Positions 35,256-43,592 of a stretch of 64,000 nucleotides of DNA are shown here, one piece after another. The DNA is taken from NCBI RefSeq assembly GCF_002723975.1, contig NZ_BEWO01000009.1, positions 1-64,000 of the forward strand. The letters are read 5' to 3'. The notes under the pieces are model-generated. The model was not told the origin of the DNA, did no database searches, and worked only from the letters and a program-made list of their open reading frames with translations. Origin of the DNA: Gluconobacter japonicus (lineage in GTDB: Bacteria; Pseudomonadota; Alphaproteobacteria; Acetobacterales; Acetobacteraceae). The translations under genes were made by a program, and so were the position numbers. Within the stretch, counting starts at the first letter, position 1. The number at the start of each line of letters is the position of its first letter.

Positions 35256-36680
35256 TTAGCGACCGAGTTTACGCAGCTTCACGCCCTGCATCAGACGCTT
35301 TTCAATCACATGCAGAGACATGCCCTTTGTCTCGGGAACAAACAGGATGGTGAGCAGCAGAAAGAGTGCGTTCAATCCAGCGAAGAGCCAGAATGTACCG
35401 CCTGTCCCGATGGTGTTCATCAAAGAGAGGAAGCTCACACCCACCAGAAGATTGGTTATCCAGTTGGTGAAAGTGGACATGGCAATCCCGAAATCCCGAC
35501 CACCGAGAGGCTGGATTTCAGCACACAAGACCCACATGAGCGGCCCGGCGGACATCGCAAACCCTGCACAGAAGATCATAAGCAGAAAGACAGCCGCAAT
35601 CTGCGAAGACTGCGTTGTCATGCCCCCCTGAAGCAGAATGGCAAGAATGCCCATTCCAAGTGCCATAACCGTAAACCCTGCGTAGAGGATGGGTTTACGG
35701 CCCCAGCGATCCACAAGCCCGACAGCCACAAATGTCGCGAGCATGTTCACGAGGCCAATGATGGCCGTACACCACATCTGGGCGTGAGCATCGAAATGAG
35801 CAGCGGCCAGAATATTGGGCGCGTAATACATAACAATGTTGATGCCAGCGAGCTGCTGCATCGCCTGAAGCATGATTCCCAGCGCAACCGAACGGCGGAA
35901 ATTGCTGTTCGTGCGGAAGAGTTTGAAGCCCTCCTGCTTGGTTTCAAGCTGCTCGCGGATCGCGCGGATTTCCTTGGCGGCTTCCAGCGGGTCGTTGCGC
36001 AGGTCTACAAGGATTTCACGAGCTTCCTTGTGCCGCCCCTGCATGATCAGCCAGCGTGGGCTGTATGGCAGGAACAACACTCCGATCAGGAACAGGACTG
36101 CAGGGATACCTGCGACACCAAACATCCAGCGCCAGTTTTCGCTATAGGAAAAATAGGTGTCCGACAGGAAAGCCACAAAAATACCGACTGTCACCATAAG
36201 CTGGTAAGTCGAGACCATTGCGCCACGAGACTCTTCGCTGGCAATTTCGGACAGATAAAGCGGCGCGGTAAATGCCGAAATACCAACCGCGATTCCCATA
36301 ATGATCCGGAAGACAATGATGGATGGAATAGACCACCCCATTGCACAGCCTAGCGTCCCGACGACGAACACCGCCGCACCGAGGATCAGGGACCGCTTGC
36401 GCCCCAGGTGATGGGACAGCCAACCCGCGCCCAGAGCGCCAGCCGCCGCACCAGCCATCATGGAACTGACAACCCATTCAAGGGCCAGCGTGGACGCATG
36501 ATATTCCTTGCCGATCAGGTCTAGCGCTCCAGCCACAACACCAATATCCAGACCGGACATCAATCCCGCGAGGGCCGCGATCACACCGATGGCAATAATC
36601 TTGAAGCGTGTTGCGTCAAAAACGGACGTCGCACTGTCATCTGTCTGAGGGGGTTCTACGGTCCTGCCCTGATCTGTCAT
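35256..36680 (-). CDS. Sugar porter family MFS transporter (GalP/XylE-like)
   Basis: This is a 12-helix proton-sugar symporter of 474 residues. Sugar-porter signatures are GAGWLSHHLGRKRSLILG, the PESPR-type LPYSPRWLI after helix 6, QQLAGINIVMYYAP in helix 7, VDRWGRKPIL between helices 8 and 9, and the C-terminal FVPETKGMSLHVIE. ATG 36680 is chosen over an upstream ATG at 36713 because AAGGA lies in front and the family starts there. The specific sugar cannot be read from sequence. It is monocistronic with a terminator. Confidence 0.92.
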   Translation of the reverse strand: MTDQGRTVEPPQTDDSATSVFDATRFKIIAIGVIAALAGLMSGLDIGVVAGALDLIGKEYHASTLALEWVVSSMMAGAAAGALGAGWLSHHLGRKRSLILGAAVFVVGTLGCAMGWSIPSIIVFRIIMGIAVGISAFTAPLYLSEIASEESRGAMVSTYQLMVTVGIFVAFLSDTYFSYSENWRWMFGVAGIPAVLFLIGVLFLPYSPRWLIMQGRHKEAREILVDLRNDPLEAAKEIRAIREQLETKQEGFKLFRTNSNFRRSVALGIMLQAMQQLAGINIVMYYAPNILAAAHFDAHAQMWCTAIIGLVNMLATFVAVGLVDRWGRKPILYAGFTVMALGMGILAILLQGGMTTQSSQIAAVFLLMIFCAGFAMSAGPLMWVLCAEIQPLGGRDFGIAMSTFTNWITNLLVGVSFLSLMNTIGTGGTFWLFAGLNALFLLLTILFVPETKGMSLHVIEKRLMQGVKLRKLGR

Positions 36681-36700
36681 GCTGGTGCACATTCCTTTCC

Positions 36701-36733
36701 AAAAAAATGACACCCACCTGTCTGGTGGATGTC
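36701..36733 (-). terminator. Rho-independent terminator of the asparaginase gene
   Basis: On the minus strand GACATCCACC pairs with GGTGGGTGTC (one wobble, 5-base loop) and is followed by seven T. It begins 30 bases after the asparaginase stop, just in front of the sugar porter gene. Confidence 0.88.
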
Positions 36734-36763
36734 AGAACTGTAATCTTTATAACACGATCGCAC

Positions 36764-37789
36764 TCAGATCGTGAGGGCAGCCCGGATTTCGCCCACCGTC
36801 ACGCCCTGCCAGTTCCGCAGCGTCTGACGCGCTGTATCCGTCAGAACGGCATGATCCTGAGGCGTCCGGCAGAGTGCCTCGCCACCAAAATGGTGAAGCA
36901 GAGCAGACATCGCAACTTCCGCGGCCCTGTTAGCACCGTCATCCGTCTTGATAGCAAAACCCAGACCCTGCTCCGGCAAGGCCGCGATCATGACGCCTTC
37001 GGCGCCCATTTTAATGAACGCACGAGTTTCGAAATTGTTCATGACCGTTGTGTCATATCGTCCCGTCCCCGCGACCATGAACGGATTGGCGGCCACAGCT
37101 TCACGCAAACGCTTTGCAGCGCCAGCGCGGCCCGCGGAGAGGCCGACCCCACTTCCGAAGCGCGCAAACCCATGCGCCAAAGCCTTAAGCGGGACAGCGT
37201 AGGTCGGCATGGAACACCCATCCGTTCCACGATTAGCGTCCGTATGCGGCGTTCCGGTCATGGCTGCCAGAACATCCGTGACACGGCGCTGGATCTCATG
37301 GGACGGGTCGATATAGCCCGTCGGGTCCACGCCCTGATCACAGGCGAGGCAGATCAATCCAGCATGTTTGCCCGAACAGTTATTGTGAAGCGGACAGGCC
37401 GTTTGATGAGCAGCAGCGAGCGCGCGAGCAGCTGGCTCGTAGGTAGGCCAGTGTGTTCCGCACTCCAGAGCCTCCACATCACGCCCCGCCGCAGCCAGCA
37501 TGGAGGCAGCAACTTTTGCATGAGGCTCCTCTCCTCCATGGGAGGCGCAGGCCAACGCAAGCGCTTCAGCCGTCAGGCCCAACCGATCGGCAGCACCACT
37601 TTCCACAAGTTCAATGGCCAAAAGGGATTTGACGGTAGACCGGGGGAAAACAGGCTTTTCCACGTCCCCACAGGACCAGACGACTGCACCGTCCGCATCC
37701 ACAACGACGGCGCGCCCCAGATGTCGCGATTCAACCTGGCTGCCACGCGTCACTTCTGCGAGCAGACCTGAGCCTGTCTGTACTGTCAT
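36764..37789 (-). CDS. Asparaginase, AnsA/ReAV (class 3) type
   Basis: The protein has 341 residues. It is not related to E. coli AnsA/AnsB but to the Rhizobium etli inducible asparaginase family, which hydrolyses L-asparagine to aspartate and ammonia. Motifs are the beta-lactamase-like FPRSTVKSLLAIELV (Ser-x-x-Lys), LNC-type cysteine region ALECGTHWP, and NNCSGKHAGLICLA with a Ser-Gly-Lys triad. There is no signal peptide, so it is cytoplasmic. AAGGG precedes the ATG by about 9 bases. The gene is 18 bp after a hypothetical gene in the same direction. Confidence 0.88.
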   Translation of the reverse strand: MTVQTGSGLLAEVTRGSQVESRHLGRAVVVDADGAVVWSCGDVEKPVFPRSTVKSLLAIELVESGAADRLGLTAEALALACASHGGEEPHAKVAASMLAAAGRDVEALECGTHWPTYEPAARALAAAHQTACPLHNNCSGKHAGLICLACDQGVDPTGYIDPSHEIQRRVTDVLAAMTGTPHTDANRGTDGCSMPTYAVPLKALAHGFARFGSGVGLSAGRAGAAKRLREAVAANPFMVAGTGRYDTTVMNNFETRAFIKMGAEGVMIAALPEQGLGFAIKTDDGANRAAEVAMSALLHHFGGEALCRTPQDHAVLTDTARQTLRNWQGVTVGEIRAALTI

Positions 37790-37807
37790 TCATTTTACCC
37801 TTTGCTG

Positions 37808-38275
37808 TCAGCCCGATGAAGGCTGTTTTGAGACCAGCACATAGCATGGCTTCCCGCCGTCGCGATGGGTCTCCAGCCAGGCCTGGATCAACCTGCGGCG
37901 TACGCGAAGGATGCCGATTTCCTGTTCTGGCGGCAGTTCCGCAATTTCATTGACGACGTCCTTGCCTTCGAGAAAGACCAACTGATCTTCAAGAGGCAAA
38001 CCCTGTTCCATCAAGGTCTGCGCGTAAGAGAGGTCCAGAAGGGCATAGAGAAACGCTTCCCCCGAAGCCGGACGAAACCCTACAGCCTCCAGAATGTGAG
38101 CATCAGTTTCCTGGACAGACAGATGCGTCTGCGGGGGCTGCCAATCCAGCAAATCCGGCTGAACGCTCTCAGGAGAAAGCGTACGATTTCGGCGAGAGGA
38201 AAGCGATTTGGTAGCACGCTGCTGCGGAAGATCAGCGAACGGAAGGGCGGGCGGAGGAGAACGTCGCACGCCCAT
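37808..38275 (-). CDS. Hypothetical protein next to the Fur-family regulator
   Basis: I do not recognise this protein of 155 residues. The first 50 residues are Arg/Ser/Pro-rich and look disordered. From about 55 onward there are helical segments (DAHILEAVGFRPASGEAFLYALL, split by loops) and a C-terminal basic helix RVRRRLIQAWLETHRDG. It has no signal or membrane segment. It starts six bases after the Fur-family stop and is read in the same direction, so it is probably in the same transcript. Confidence 0.6.
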   Translation of the reverse strand: MGVRRSPPPALPFADLPQQRATKSLSSRRNRTLSPESVQPDLLDWQPPQTHLSVQETDAHILEAVGFRPASGEAFLYALLDLSYAQTLMEQGLPLEDQLVFLEGKDVVNEIAELPPEQEIGILRVRRRLIQAWLETHRDGGKPCYVLVSKQPSSG

Positions 38276-38280
38276 GGTCG

Positions 38281-38820
38281 TTAGTGCCCGCCGCTAAGAG
38301 CAGCTTTCTGGCATCCGGCGCAAACACCTTCAATTTCGACCGTGGCAGCTTCAGCACGGAAGCCAACAGCTTTCGCCGCAAGCATCAGGGCAGGCACAAT
38401 GGTCTCTTGCTCCAGTTCCCAGGCCCGCCCGCAGGACTTGCAAATCAGGAACTGCGCGCGGTGAACACCCCATTCCCCATGATCACAGCCATGATGGCAA
38501 TCTGTCGCGTGCGAACAGGCAACGAAAGCGCTCAGTCGCTCCAGACGGTGAATCAAACCCTGTTCAAGAAGAAAATCTATCGCACGATAAACCGTAGGCG
38601 GAGCAGCGTTCGGATGCGCCGGTCGCAGACGGGCCAGCAAATCGTAGGCCCCGGAAGGCTTTTCTGAAGAGAGGATCAGACCCAGAACCTGACGTCGCGT
38701 TTCCGTCAGACGTTGCCCACGGTGGCGACACCAGTCTCCAGCCCGTTCAAGACGGGCTGTAATGGATGGGGAAAAAGACAGGCTCTCCGCGGGGGAGGTC
38801 TCATAAGGCGAATCCGGCAT
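38281..38820 (-). CDS. zur: Fur-family regulator, probably Zur
   Basis: The protein has 179 residues. The N-terminal winged helix reads RLTETRRQVLGLILSSEKP then PPTVYRAIDFLLEQGLIHRL. The C-terminal half is rich in metal ligands: ACSHATDCHHGCDHGEWG, CKSCGRAW and a final CAGCQ. Two Cys-x-x-Cys pairs form the structural zinc site. The His-rich loop and sequence style are closer to the zinc sensor Zur than to Fur, but the metal is inferred. It follows the Enzyme I gene after 61 bp in the same direction. Confidence 0.8.
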   Translation of the reverse strand: MPDSPYETSPAESLSFSPSITARLERAGDWCRHRGQRLTETRRQVLGLILSSEKPSGAYDLLARLRPAHPNAAPPTVYRAIDFLLEQGLIHRLERLSAFVACSHATDCHHGCDHGEWGVHRAQFLICKSCGRAWELEQETIVPALMLAAKAVGFRAEAATVEIEGVCAGCQKAALSGGH

Positions 38821-38881
38821 GATCTCTCTTATATGGCATCGAGCGGCAGTTTTTTCGAGAGAGACCGTCCAGAACGACTGG

Positions 38882-40759
38882 TCAGAGCGCGAAATCCCGG
38901 ATCAGGGACTGAATGGTTGCAGGATCTGTTTCCACCATGATCTGTCGTCGCAAATGATCGCAGTCTTCCATCTTAAGAGTGCGGATCAGGCGTTTTACGC
39001 GCGGCAGAGACGCCGAGTTCATGGAAAAAGACCGAAGGCCAAAACCGATCAGAAGCGCAACCACTCTGGGGTCAGACGCCATTTCTCCACAGACGGAAAT
39101 GGGTCGATGAGTACGCAAAGCCGCTTCAGCCGTAGCTTCGATGAGTTGAAGAACCGCCGGGTGAAGAGGGCTATATCGATCAGCCACCATCGAATCCGCC
39201 CGATCTACAGCCAGCGTGTACATCGTCAGATCATTGGTGCCGAGCGCCATGAAATCAGCGTGTTGCGCCATCGTGCTTGCCGTCAGAGCGGCTGCCGGTG
39301 TTTCCACCATGATCCCGAGCGGAGGAAGCACATCAGGTAGCGGAACCTGTTTGCGCTTGAGGCGGCGCGCCACCTTCTCGTAAATTTCCCGCGCCTCCAG
39401 CACTTCATCCGGAGACGTGACCATCGGAAGCAGAATACGGACCGGACCGATGGCCGTATTGCCCTCTTCAGGCGCAGCAGCCCTTAAAATCGCAGCGAAC
39501 TGGGTCTCCAGAACATCGGGAACGCGGAGGAGAAGACGAATACCCCGCAGGCCAAGGGCTGGGTTATCGCCATCCGCGACCTGTTCCGCCAGACCGAGAC
39601 GGCGCATACACGCACGGCCTTTTTCGCCACCCCAGTCCAGAACACGGATCGTGACCTGCCGTCCGTCCATGCCTTCGATAATGGACCGGTAGGTGGCAGT
39701 CTGGCCGTCCTCATCAGGCAGATCATCCCGTTCACCAAACAGGAACTCGCTTCTCAGCAGGCCAATCCCTCTGGCGCCATTGCGAAGCAGCATGGGGAGT
39801 TCGGCGGGAAGCTCCAGATTGGCCAGAAGTTCAATCGGCTCGCCGCCCTGCAACTGGGCCGGGAGCTTTTTCAGACGGCCAAAAGCGCGCTTTTCCTTGG
39901 CTTCCTTCTGGGCAGCTTCACGGGCCAGACGCAGTTCGGTCTCGTTCGGGGAGAGCGTAATCGTGCCAAGATGCCCGTCCACGACGAGCATATCGCCTTC
40001 ATTCACTTGTGCCATCAGATTGGGCACAGCCAGAATCGCAGGGATATCAAGCGCGCGTAATAGAATAGCGGTGTGATCTGCACCGCCACCGCCCTCGGTT
40101 ACGACAGCCGCAATCCGCGCGGGGTCAATCATTGCAACATCGGCAGGTCGCAACTGTTCAGCAACAAGAACCGAGCCAGGAGGTAGGCTGGAGAATGCCC
40201 TATAAGATACGCCGGTGAGGTTACGGATCAACCGGCGACCGATTTCCTCAAACTCTCCGGCAAGCCTGAAATTGGCATCCTGTTCCTGTGCGCCATGGTC
40301 ACCCGCCATGGCTTCGGCAGTCCTAAGGACCTGAAGGGCCAGCGCCTCACTGACGTCTGACACGGCTGCTTCGGCACAGAGTCCGTCTTCGTTGATCCGC
40401 GCCCGAACCTGACGCGTCAGGCGGGACGGGCCGAGCATGCGCTCATAAACCGTAAGCAGGGTTGCGATTTCTTCGCGCCCTTCTTCCGGCAAACCCACCA
40501 GACGGTCCCGCATTTTCTCGATCTGACGAAGAGCCCGGGTAATGGCAGCATCCAGCCGGGCAAGCTCAGCTTCTGGGCCGATCTTGCTATATCGCTCCGT
40601 AATGTCTGGAAGAGGCAATTCCTCAACACGCCCAGCCGGTCCCAGCCCGATAGACTGGGTGATGGCCTTACCGTGCAGGGTCGTGGAACTGGGAGGCGTC
40701 TTGCGTGAACGGGACGCTCTGGGTCGACTGGAACGGGAAGGCTGGTCAGTCACGCTCAC
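38882..40759 (-). CDS. ptsI: PTS phosphoenolpyruvate-protein phosphotransferase (Enzyme I)
   Basis: Enzyme I takes phosphate from phosphoenolpyruvate and passes it to HPr. The phosphohistidine lies in GGGGADHTAILLRALDIP. The PEP-binding barrel has RSEFLFGERD, LDWGGEKG, the catalytic VCGEMASDP cysteine and VETPAAALTAS. An Arg/Ser-rich N-terminal stretch of about 35 residues precedes the Enzyme I domain; there is no GAF domain, so it is not PtsP. The start is uncertain: GTG 40759, GTG 40753 or TTG 40774, all overlapping the HPr gene end. Confidence 0.92.
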   Translation of the reverse strand: MSVTDQPSRSSRPRASRSRKTPPSSTTLHGKAITQSIGLGPAGRVEELPLPDITERYSKIGPEAELARLDAAITRALRQIEKMRDRLVGLPEEGREEIATLLTVYERMLGPSRLTRQVRARINEDGLCAEAAVSDVSEALALQVLRTAEAMAGDHGAQEQDANFRLAGEFEEIGRRLIRNLTGVSYRAFSSLPPGSVLVAEQLRPADVAMIDPARIAAVVTEGGGGADHTAILLRALDIPAILAVPNLMAQVNEGDMLVVDGHLGTITLSPNETELRLAREAAQKEAKEKRAFGRLKKLPAQLQGGEPIELLANLELPAELPMLLRNGARGIGLLRSEFLFGERDDLPDEDGQTATYRSIIEGMDGRQVTIRVLDWGGEKGRACMRRLGLAEQVADGDNPALGLRGIRLLLRVPDVLETQFAAILRAAAPEEGNTAIGPVRILLPMVTSPDEVLEAREIYEKVARRLKRKQVPLPDVLPPLGIMVETPAAALTASTMAQHADFMALGTNDLTMYTLAVDRADSMVADRYSPLHPAVLQLIEATAEAALRTHRPISVCGEMASDPRVVALLIGFGLRSFSMNSASLPRVKRLIRTLKMEDCDHLRRQIMVETDPATIQSLIRDFAL

Positions 40760-41030
40760 CAAATCCGTCCGCAATCAGAGCTTCCACAGCGTCGAGCGCC
40801 TCAGCAGCCTGTGGGCCGTGTGCATGCAGGGTCACCGTCTCCCCTTCCCCGGCACCCAACATCATCAGCCCCATGATCGAAAGGGCAGAAACGACGTTTC
40901 CCCCCCGCTCTACCGTCGTTTCTGCATCAAAGCGCTCTGCTGTCGTGACCAGCTTGGCTGCGGCACGAGCATGGAGGCCCAACCGATTGACGATGGTCAG
41001 GGTGCGGGGGGCAAGGGCTGTTTCGCTCAT
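40746..41030 (-). CDS. ptsH: Phosphocarrier protein HPr
   Basis: HPr has 94 residues. The active-site His20 lies in NRLGLHARAAAKLV. The regulatory serine, target of HPr kinase in many bacteria, is Ser51 in LSIMGLMMLGAG. The C-terminal helix ALDAVEALIADGFGE is standard. Both phosphorylation sites are intact, fitting the presence of HprK in the same cluster. Its start overlaps the EIIA stop by one base and its end overlaps Enzyme I. Confidence 0.95.
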   Translation of the reverse strand: MSETALAPRTLTIVNRLGLHARAAAKLVTTAERFDAETTVERGGNVVSALSIMGLMMLGAGEGETVTLHAHGPQAAEALDAVEALIADGFGERD

Positions 41031-41470
41031 CAGGGGACCGGTATGACACAGGGGCGCGGCCCCCCGTGAAGACAGGGATCGGGAAGCTGGGACGCAACCG
41101 CGATATATTTACGCCCGGCCATCGTTGCTTTTTCAATGCAGCCTTCGAGATCCAGCCCCGCGCGTGTTTTCGCGAGCTTGACCAGCATGGGCACATTCAC
41201 GCCTGAAACGACTTCGACATGCCCCGGTTTCCGAAGAGACAAAGCCAGATTTGACGGTGAACTTCCGAAAATATCCGTCAGAACAAGGACACCATCGCCC
41301 GTGTCCAGCTGATGCAACAGCCTGTCTGCTTCAGGATGCAGAAGAGCCGGGTCGTCATCGTCGCCAACACCCACGATTCCGATCTGGGCTTGTGGCCCCA
41401 CGACATGCACCATGGTTTCGAGCAGGACTTCGCCGAGCCTGCCATGCGTGACCAGCATCAGTCCGATCAT
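41030..41470 (-). CDS. PTS EIIA component, mannose family
   Basis: The protein has 146 residues and the EIIA-Man fold. The phosphohistidine is His9 in MLVTHGRLGEVLLE, and the conserved loop VLTDIFGSSPSNLAL and VSGVNVPMLVKL follow. No EIIB, EIIC or EIID gene is present, so it is probably a regulatory phosphate acceptor rather than part of a sugar permease, as in other alphaproteobacteria. It overlaps rapZ by 4 bp and HPr by 1 bp. Confidence 0.9.
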   Translation of the reverse strand: MIGLMLVTHGRLGEVLLETMVHVVGPQAQIGIVGVGDDDDPALLHPEADRLLHQLDTGDGVLVLTDIFGSSPSNLALSLRKPGHVEVVSGVNVPMLVKLAKTRAGLDLEGCIEKATMAGRKYIAVASQLPDPCLHGGPRPCVIPVP

Positions 41471-42435
41471 GCAGATTTATCCTGCCCGGACAGGTTGTGT
41501 GGCGGAACAGCCCAACGCCAGGAGGAAAGGCCTTTCCGGGCCAACTCACGGTGCAGCACCATCATCGGGCCGACAGGTGCCGTTTTTGGAAGCAGGCGCG
41601 CCAGTTCCTCAATGATGGTGACGGAACGATGACGCCCACCGCTGCATCCCACAGCGATGGTGGCGTATTTCTTACCTTCTTCGACAAAGCGCGGAAGCAC
41701 GAGATCAAGAAGACCATGCACATGATTAAAGAATGCCGGATAAGCCGGGTCCTGCTTGACGTGTTGCACGACAGCCTGATCAAGGCCTGTCATGGGCTGG
41801 AGGGTTGGATCGTAATGAGGGTTCCGCAGGAAGCGTGCGTCGAACACCATGTCCGCTTCTCTGGGCAGGCCAGATGGATAAGCGAAAGACATCAAGGCAA
41901 CCGTCAACCCATCTTCCGCGCCACTACCAAAGCGCGTCTCGATCAATTGCCGCAGTTCAGGCGCTGGCAGGTCAGACGTATCGATGACGAAATCCGCATG
42001 AGCCCGCAGAGGAGCCAGAAGCCGGGTCTCCTGCTCAATTCCGGGCAGAATCGTACCACTGGTCACAAGGGGATGGCGGCGGCGCGTGGCTGTAAAGCGG
42101 CGAAGAAGGATTTCCGGCTCTGCCGTGGCATAGAGAAGCTGGACCTGACTGCCAGGCAAAGCTTTCAGCCGGTCCATTTCCTCAAGCACCCGGGACGCCT
42201 CGAACCCGCGACTACGAACATCAATTCCAATCGCAAGACGTGACCCACCTCGTGCAGCCAGAGCTTCAAGAAGATGCAAAGGCGGATTATCTACGACTTC
42301 GTGGCCGAGATCTTCAAGCACTCGTAGAATGGATGATTTTCCGGCGCCGGAAAGCCCTGTAACAATCAGGATCTGTCTGGAACCAGGACCATATCCTGCC
42401 GAAAGTTCGGACTCGGGAATATTCGCCGGTGTCAT
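41467..42435 (-). CDS. rapZ: RNase adapter protein RapZ
   Basis: The protein has 322 residues. An N-terminal P-loop ATPase-like domain has Walker A GLSGAGKSSILRVLEDLGHE and DNPP; the C-terminal domain has RHRSV (GCSGGRHRSVTIIEEL) and the end of a YvcJ-type domain. In E. coli RapZ binds GlmZ/GlmY small RNAs and controls glucosamine-6-phosphate synthase. Here it lies between hprK and the PTS genes, an arrangement common in Proteobacteria. Its stop and the EIIA start overlap by 4 bp. Confidence 0.92.
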   Translation of the reverse strand: MTPANIPESELSAGYGPGSRQILIVTGLSGAGKSSILRVLEDLGHEVVDNPPLHLLEALAARGGSRLAIGIDVRSRGFEASRVLEEMDRLKALPGSQVQLLYATAEPEILLRRFTATRRRHPLVTSGTILPGIEQETRLLAPLRAHADFVIDTSDLPAPELRQLIETRFGSGAEDGLTVALMSFAYPSGLPREADMVFDARFLRNPHYDPTLQPMTGLDQAVVQHVKQDPAYPAFFNHVHGLLDLVLPRFVEEGKKYATIAVGCSGGRHRSVTIIEELARLLPKTAPVGPMMVLHRELARKGLSSWRWAVPPHNLSGQDKSA

Positions 42436-42484
42436 GCGCCCTACTCTAGCCCTTTTTCGAGCGATAAGGAACTATTTCGCCGCT

Positions 42485-43072
42485 TCAGAGTCCCGCTCCC
42501 TCACCACCTGCTCCAGCATACCATTCATAGTCCCCACAGCAGGCTTTGAAGGCGGCAATAATACGGTTCAAATCTCCCGGAAAAGCCCCATTAAGGCGCA
42601 GAACAACGACCCCCGTCCGTGGATCTCGTTCGGGCATCGGCAAGCGCGCGCCCTCCTCCCCAAGAAAGACCTTCAGAATGACTCGCGCATTCGTGACAAA
42701 AGATGTCCTGAGAATGCCGACGCCCCGCACCTCCAGCAGCCCCGCCAGTTGCGGCGGAGGACTGGCATAAACCCCTCGCATCACAACGCGATCATCCGCC
42801 ACAAGAGAAAAACCCGCGTCCATCAACTGCAGAGCCAGAGTCGATTTTCCCGTTCCGGATGCTCCGCACAGCAGAATAGCTTTTCCGTTCCGGACAACAC
42901 AGGACGCATAAATATTTTCGCCATCAGGAAACCGTTGTCGAGATGACACGGATTGCGACCCTTCCAAGTCCGGTTTAGAAGGCTGGGTAACGGATTGCGC
43001 TGCATCGCCGTCAGCGCCTTTGTCCGGAGAGGAATTTGCAACCTCTGACGACGGATCGGGAATACGGATCAT
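42485..43072 (-). CDS. hprK: HPr kinase/phosphorylase, short alphaproteobacterial form
   Basis: The protein has 195 residues. The catalytic domain has a P-loop CGASGTGKSTLALQLMDAG (about 69-87), SLVADDRVV (89-97) and the family segment LEVRGVGIL. The large N-terminal domain of Gram-positive HprK is absent; about 50 Ser/Asp/Pro-rich residues take its place. It would phosphorylate HPr Ser51. ATG 43072 has GGAAGG 9 bases upstream and abuts, back to back, the ATG of the divergent RidA-like gene in the sequence CATATG. Confidence 0.88.
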   Translation of the reverse strand: MIRIPDPSSEVANSSPDKGADGDAAQSVTQPSKPDLEGSQSVSSRQRFPDGENIYASCVVRNGKAILLCGASGTGKSTLALQLMDAGFSLVADDRVVMRGVYASPPPQLAGLLEVRGVGILRTSFVTNARVILKVFLGEEGARLPMPERDPRTGVVVLRLNGAFPGDLNRIIAAFKACCGDYEWYAGAGGEGAGL

Positions 43073-43423
43073 ATGGGCGAACCTTCCAGACACGAGACTG
43101 TCACTGTCTATGGTGACGAAGTGACATGCACGGATTTTAATGGTCTTGGCCCCTCCGGCGAACGCCCTCAGCGTCTTTCAGAAGAATGTCAGGCCGCACT
43201 GGACGCTATTTCCGAAGAACTGGCCAAGCACGATCTGACACTGGATCAGACACGCCATATTGCAGCAATGCTTCGAGAAGGTGATGGCTTCAGTCAATGT
43301 CAAAGCACACTTGGCGATGCTCTTGCTGGAGCCCGCCCCACGCTCACGCTACGGATTGTGCAGGGTTTTCCAGATGCCAACCAGCGTATTGCTTTAAGCC
43401 TGATCGCCAGCCCTTCCCCATAA
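43073..43423 (+). CDS. RidA-like (YjgF/YER057c) protein, divergent
   Basis: The protein has 116 residues. Helical and strand segments QAALDAISEELAKHDLTLDQ, DGFSQCQSTLGDALAGARP and TLTLRIVQGFPDANQRIALS follow the RidA pattern (helix, short motif, then ARPT-x-V-E-A strand). The catalytic arginine region is recognisable only loosely. RidA proteins deaminate reactive enamines. It could be a diverged or non-catalytic member. It is read away from hprK, with start codons that touch. Confidence 0.55.
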   Translation: MGEPSRHETVTVYGDEVTCTDFNGLGPSGERPQRLSEECQAALDAISEELAKHDLTLDQTRHIAAMLREGDGFSQCQSTLGDALAGARPTLTLRIVQGFPDANQRIALSLIASPSP

Positions 43424-43521
43424 CAGCGTACTTCACCATAAAATGGCAAAATTGACCGTTTTTATAGGGAAAATTTTGGATCAGCATTTTTCAATCAGAA
43501 AAAACTGCTGAAAATCGAGTT

Positions 43522-43538
43522 TGGCACACCTTCTGCAT
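43522..43538 (+). promoter_or_regulatory. Sigma-54-like promoter upstream of the UrcA gene
   Basis: TTGGCAC-acctt-CTGCA matches the -24/-12 pattern, with the GG and GC dinucleotides exactly 10 bases apart. Only the first base of the -12 element differs from TTGC. It lies 54 bp before the UrcA start. No activator-binding site was identified. Confidence 0.5.
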
Positions 43539-43592
43539 AACGATGTTCAGGCGACATGATCGCCGCATCTTTTGGACAGAAAGGCTTTTGCC

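Noticed and set aside
35007-37771. Long plus-strand ORFs over the sugar porter and asparaginase genes
   Set aside because: Shadow frames of clear minus-strand genes, ending and starting at arbitrary places.
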